Assembly (NCBI GenBank): GCA_029570205.1
Contig: JAKQSI010000081.1
Span: forward strand, 1 to 15,856
Reading direction: 5' to 3'
Source of the DNA: Candidatus Omnitrophota bacterium
GTDB taxonomy: Bacteria; Hinthialibacterota; Hinthialibacteria; Hinthialibacterales; JAKPRU01
DNA: 15,856 nucleotides
Shown: in pieces, positions 13,522-15,856 of the stretch
How the letters are laid out: every line of letters starts with the position of its first letter
How positions within the stretch are numbered: position 1 is the first letter of the stretch
Notes under the pieces: generated by a model
The model's database searches: none
Told to the model about the DNA's origin: nothing
The model's input: the letters and a program-made list of their open reading frames with translations, nothing else
Position numbers and translations under genes: made by a program

Positions 13522-15699
13522 ATGAAACATAGATTGCTCTCCACCATCGTTTGCCTCTCAACACTGTTCATAGCAAGCGTCACCTTTTCGCAAACCCCTG
13601 TTCCATTCGAGCAGGGGGATGATCTCCATACGATCCGTCAGAAAATCAAGCAGAATGGGTATTCGTTCACCGTTCGCGACTATAAGGCCGAGCTGGGAAA
13701 GGAGTTCTTCGTGTCCGGGCTTTTCCCGGCGAGGTCAAGAAGTGGGCTGAACGCCAAAATGCTCCCCGTGAAAGAAATGGCAATCCCGGAGCAACTGCCC
13801 GAATCGTTCGATTGGCGCAATGTCAACGGGAAATCCTATATCGGCCCGATCCGCAACCAGATGCAGGCAGGTACCTGCGGGATGTTTGCCGCCTGTGCCG
13901 CCGCCGAATCCGTGTTCAACATCCATGGGGGATTCACGGATGAACAGTGTATCGACTTATCCGAATCCTATTTGTCGTGGACTCTCGGACAGGTTCCCGG
14001 ATATTCGGAGCACTTCTCCGGCTGGATCGGCGCGGATACCGATTTCTATGAAATGACGGCCCTGACAAAGATGGGGATCGGAACCGGAAAAGAAGGGACA
14101 TGCTTTGAATCGGATTTCCCCTATCAGGATGTTTATCCGGGAAATGAATACTCGGATAATTCCTTGTCCTTCCCGCGCATTTACATGGACAACTGGTTTC
14201 GCGTGTCCACTCCACGTTATGAGGACATGACGAATGCAATCAAAGCCGCCATTCTCCAATACGGATGCGTCACTACCGCGGTGAACGTCATTGATGCATT
14301 CTACGGTTATGCAGGCGGTGTTTATGAAGATAGCCAGACCGTACCCGACGCTTCCCCCTATTTCTACTCCACGGCGAATCATGCCATTGCCCTGGTCGGT
14401 TGGGATGACAATCCTCCCGAAGGCGGCGGGGGATGCTGGATCCTCAGGAATAGCTGGGGAACCGACTGGGGGGAGAACGGCTACATGCGGATCCGTTACA
14501 AATCAGCCAGGGTCAATATGTATCCGTGTGTATTTCTTATGGATGAAGAATCGATTCACGCCTATACGACTGGCGTGGAACAGGCGGGAGGAGACCGTGC
14601 CGCCCTGGCAGGTTATGTGAAAACTGGAACGGATGAGAACGTCTCGTATTACTTCGAATACGGCACGGACAAATCCTTTAGTCGAAAAACGCAGGCCAAA
14701 ACTATTCCGCATGTCAGTGCCCGGGACATCTATCGTGTTACAGAAGTGATTTCCGGCCTGTCGCGAAATCAGACGTATGAATATCGCCTGGTTGTTCTGA
14801 ATGGAACGAAACCGATTGTCGGGATGACGGATTCCTTTACGCTGAAAGAACCTCTTGCAGACCCGGAACCGCCCGTGGTCCGCAAGAATTACCTGAACAC
14901 GACTTTCTCAACCGCGATACAGACCCGAAACCTGCCGACCAGCATTTCTCTCGAATACGGAGGGACACCTGAATATGGCAAAACAAGAACTGTCGCAACA
15001 GTGCCGCGAGACCAGGAAATCCGCGTAGACATTCAAGACCTGCTTCCGGCTACGACCTACCATTACCGTTGGGTACTCGATAATGGAGTCGGTCCGGTGT
15101 ATTTGAATGACGCAACATTTACCTCATCGGAGAACATTTTCCGCAACGGATTCGAATCGGATGAGGACAATCCGGGATTGTATATCTCGTATTACATCAA
15201 CGGACAGCGGTTCTTCGATCATAGCTACAGTTGGATTAAGGCTGACGGATCTCTTATGCCCAAACAGAATCCGTCTTCGGCTTTTGGTGGGAAAAAGAAC
15301 TGTGTCTTCGCATTTGATCCTCTTTTTGAATTTGAAAAGGATTACACCGAAGAGGTAGGCATTCAGTCCTATTTGACATCGCTCCCGCTATGTCTGCACC
15401 AATTCGACCGGGCTTGGCTTTCTTTCTATTATGCGCAACCCGCCTGGGGGGAGGATCAGGATGAGCTGCGTGTGTACTACCAGAGTTCTCCCAATGGAAA
15501 CTGGACCTTGCTGCCGGGCGCGGAGTTCCGGGACAATGTAACGGAGTGGACACGTCAGGTCCTCGAATTGCCTGATCTCAGCGATTCGTACAGCATTCGG
15601 TTCGGCGCAACCGGGAATTTTGGATGGGGTGTTCTTCTGGATGAAATCGAGATTCTTCGGACGTTCGATACCGGCGTGCTTGACTGGAATCTATATTGA
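13522..15699 (+). CDS. Secreted papain-family (C1A) cysteine peptidase with FnIII-like and jelly-roll-like modules
   Basis: This 725-residue protein starts with a Sec signal peptide (basic MKHR, then a hydrophobic stretch to about SFSQ-like residue 24). A short propeptide-like region follows (25-90). The peptidase domain (about 92-345) opens with LPESFDWRN. The active-site Cys is in AGTCGMFAA (Cys119), the Gln of the oxyanion hole in RNQ (113), the His in TANHAIALVGW (His287) and the Asn in ILRNSWGTDWGENGYMRI (Asn310). The Trp that normally follows the catalytic Cys is Gly. Residues 346-442 and 450-536 are two fibronectin-III-like modules ending in TYEYRLVV and TYHYRWVL. From 538, IFRNGFES opens a jelly-roll or choice-of-anchor-J-like domain ending in GVLLDEIEIL. 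It likely acts outside the cell or on its surface. It has its own promoter and stands alone. Confidence 0.94.
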   Translation: MKHRLLSTIVCLSTLFIASVTFSQTPVPFEQGDDLHTIRQKIKQNGYSFTVRDYKAELGKEFFVSGLFPARSRSGLNAKMLPVKEMAIPEQLPESFDWRNVNGKSYIGPIRNQMQAGTCGMFAACAAAESVFNIHGGFTDEQCIDLSESYLSWTLGQVPGYSEHFSGWIGADTDFYEMTALTKMGIGTGKEGTCFESDFPYQDVYPGNEYSDNSLSFPRIYMDNWFRVSTPRYEDMTNAIKAAILQYGCVTTAVNVIDAFYGYAGGVYEDSQTVPDASPYFYSTANHAIALVGWDDNPPEGGGGCWILRNSWGTDWGENGYMRIRYKSARVNMYPCVFLMDEESIHAYTTGVEQAGGDRAALAGYVKTGTDENVSYYFEYGTDKSFSRKTQAKTIPHVSARDIYRVTEVISGLSRNQTYEYRLVVLNGTKPIVGMTDSFTLKEPLADPEPPVVRKNYLNTTFSTAIQTRNLPTSISLEYGGTPEYGKTRTVATVPRDQEIRVDIQDLLPATTYHYRWVLDNGVGPVYLNDATFTSSENIFRNGFESDEDNPGLYISYYINGQRFFDHSYSWIKADGSLMPKQNPSSAFGGKKNCVFAFDPLFEFEKDYTEEVGIQSYLTSLPLCLHQFDRAWLSFYYAQPAWGEDQDELRVYYQSSPNGNWTLLPGAEFRDNVTEWTRQVLELPDLSDSYSIRFGATGNFGWGVLLDEIEILRTFDTGVLDWNLY

Positions 15700-15751
15700 T
15701 CGTCCAAACTGCCTTATTACTAATCCAAACCATATATAGTAGGCATGTGGC

Positions 15752-15779
15752 TTGACTAACGAATGGATTCGGGTAGAAT
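15752..15779 (+). promoter_or_regulatory. Promoter for the edge gene: TTGACT, 16 bp, TAGAAT
   Basis: TTGACT (15752-15757) and TAGAAT (15774-15779) each match the sigma-70 consensus at five of six bases. The expected start of transcription, six to eight bases after the -10 box, falls on or next to the ATG at 15788. The transcript is therefore nearly or fully leaderless, and no Shine-Dalgarno is seen. Confidence 0.6.
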
Positions 15780-15787
15780 GTGTAATT

Positions 15788-15856
15788 ATGACAAAATCGG
15801 ATGCACGTTCGCTGAGTCAAGAGAGTCAAGAGGACCTTCGGATGCGGGTGGTGCGC
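15788..15856 (+). CDS. N-terminus of a probable IS630-type transposase (cut by window edge)
   Basis: Only 23 codons are present and the frame is open to the edge. The start reads MTKSDARSLSQESQEDLRMR, then VVR. This matches my memory of the opening of IS630/Tc1-mariner-type helix-turn-helix transposases, where a stretch like LSQEAQEDLRRRAVxAVLEG leads into the helix-turn-helix. The gene begins 89 bp after the peptidase stop, behind a good promoter. The insertion sequence's left end should therefore lie in 15700-15750. A candidate boundary is the TA-rich CATATATAG near 15731-15739, since IS630 elements insert at TA. No terminal inverted repeat can be confirmed without the other end. Confidence 0.55.
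   Translation, partial: MTKSDARSLSQESQEDLRMRVVR

Overview
The window comes from a Gram-negative-type bacterium with a carbohydrate-active, secretion-rich accessory region. It shows a lipoprotein signal, two Tat-type leaders, a formylglycine sulfatase, a GH116 glycosidase, a sodium/solute symporter, glycosyltransferases and a multidomain secreted cysteine peptidase. Intergenic spaces are littered with short degenerate repeats and hairpins. This mix recalls Planctomycetes/PVC, Sumerlaeota- or Hydrogenedentota-type genomes. That placement is an impression, not a result, because the window holds no rRNA, tRNA or phylogenetic marker gene.

Left part (1-4989). An 11-copy, 33-bp tandem repeat lies just past the 3' end of a four-gene minus-strand operon. 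In transcription order the operon is a GT-B glycosyltransferase (3616-4989), a GT2 glycosyltransferase (2546-3610), an SSS-family symporter (671-2488) and a 95-residue two-helix membrane protein (384-671). The last two genes overlap by one base. The symporter carries about 100 extra residues between two core helices that read like a degenerate receiver/flavodoxin-type alpha/beta domain.

Middle part (4990-8874, plus strand). A divergent intergenic region leads into a 593-codon gene of unknown function, followed 9 bp later by a lipoprotein of the six-hairpin glycosidase type. Both genes begin inside copies of the same 9-bp repeat, ATGGGACSA. A short membrane-protein gene follows, separated by an intergenic hairpin.

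Right part (8875-15856). A minus-strand Tat-exported sulfatase (9022-10353) and a plus-strand Tat-exported GH116 enzyme (10525-13167) diverge from a 171-bp intergenic region. Together they could desulfate and deglycosylate a sulfated glycan or glycoside outside the cytoplasm, and a symporter of the SSS kind could import the released sugar; that link is inference. After a gene-free 354-bp interval comes a 725-residue papain-family secreted peptidase with two fibronectin-III-like modules and a jelly-roll-like C-terminus. The right edge cuts into what looks like an IS630-type transposase gene with its own good promoter.

The most interesting items are the receiver-like insertion in the symporter, the 9-bp repeats that supply start codons and N-termini, the unrecognised 593-codon gene paired with a glycosidase lipoprotein, and the 11-unit hairpin repeat.
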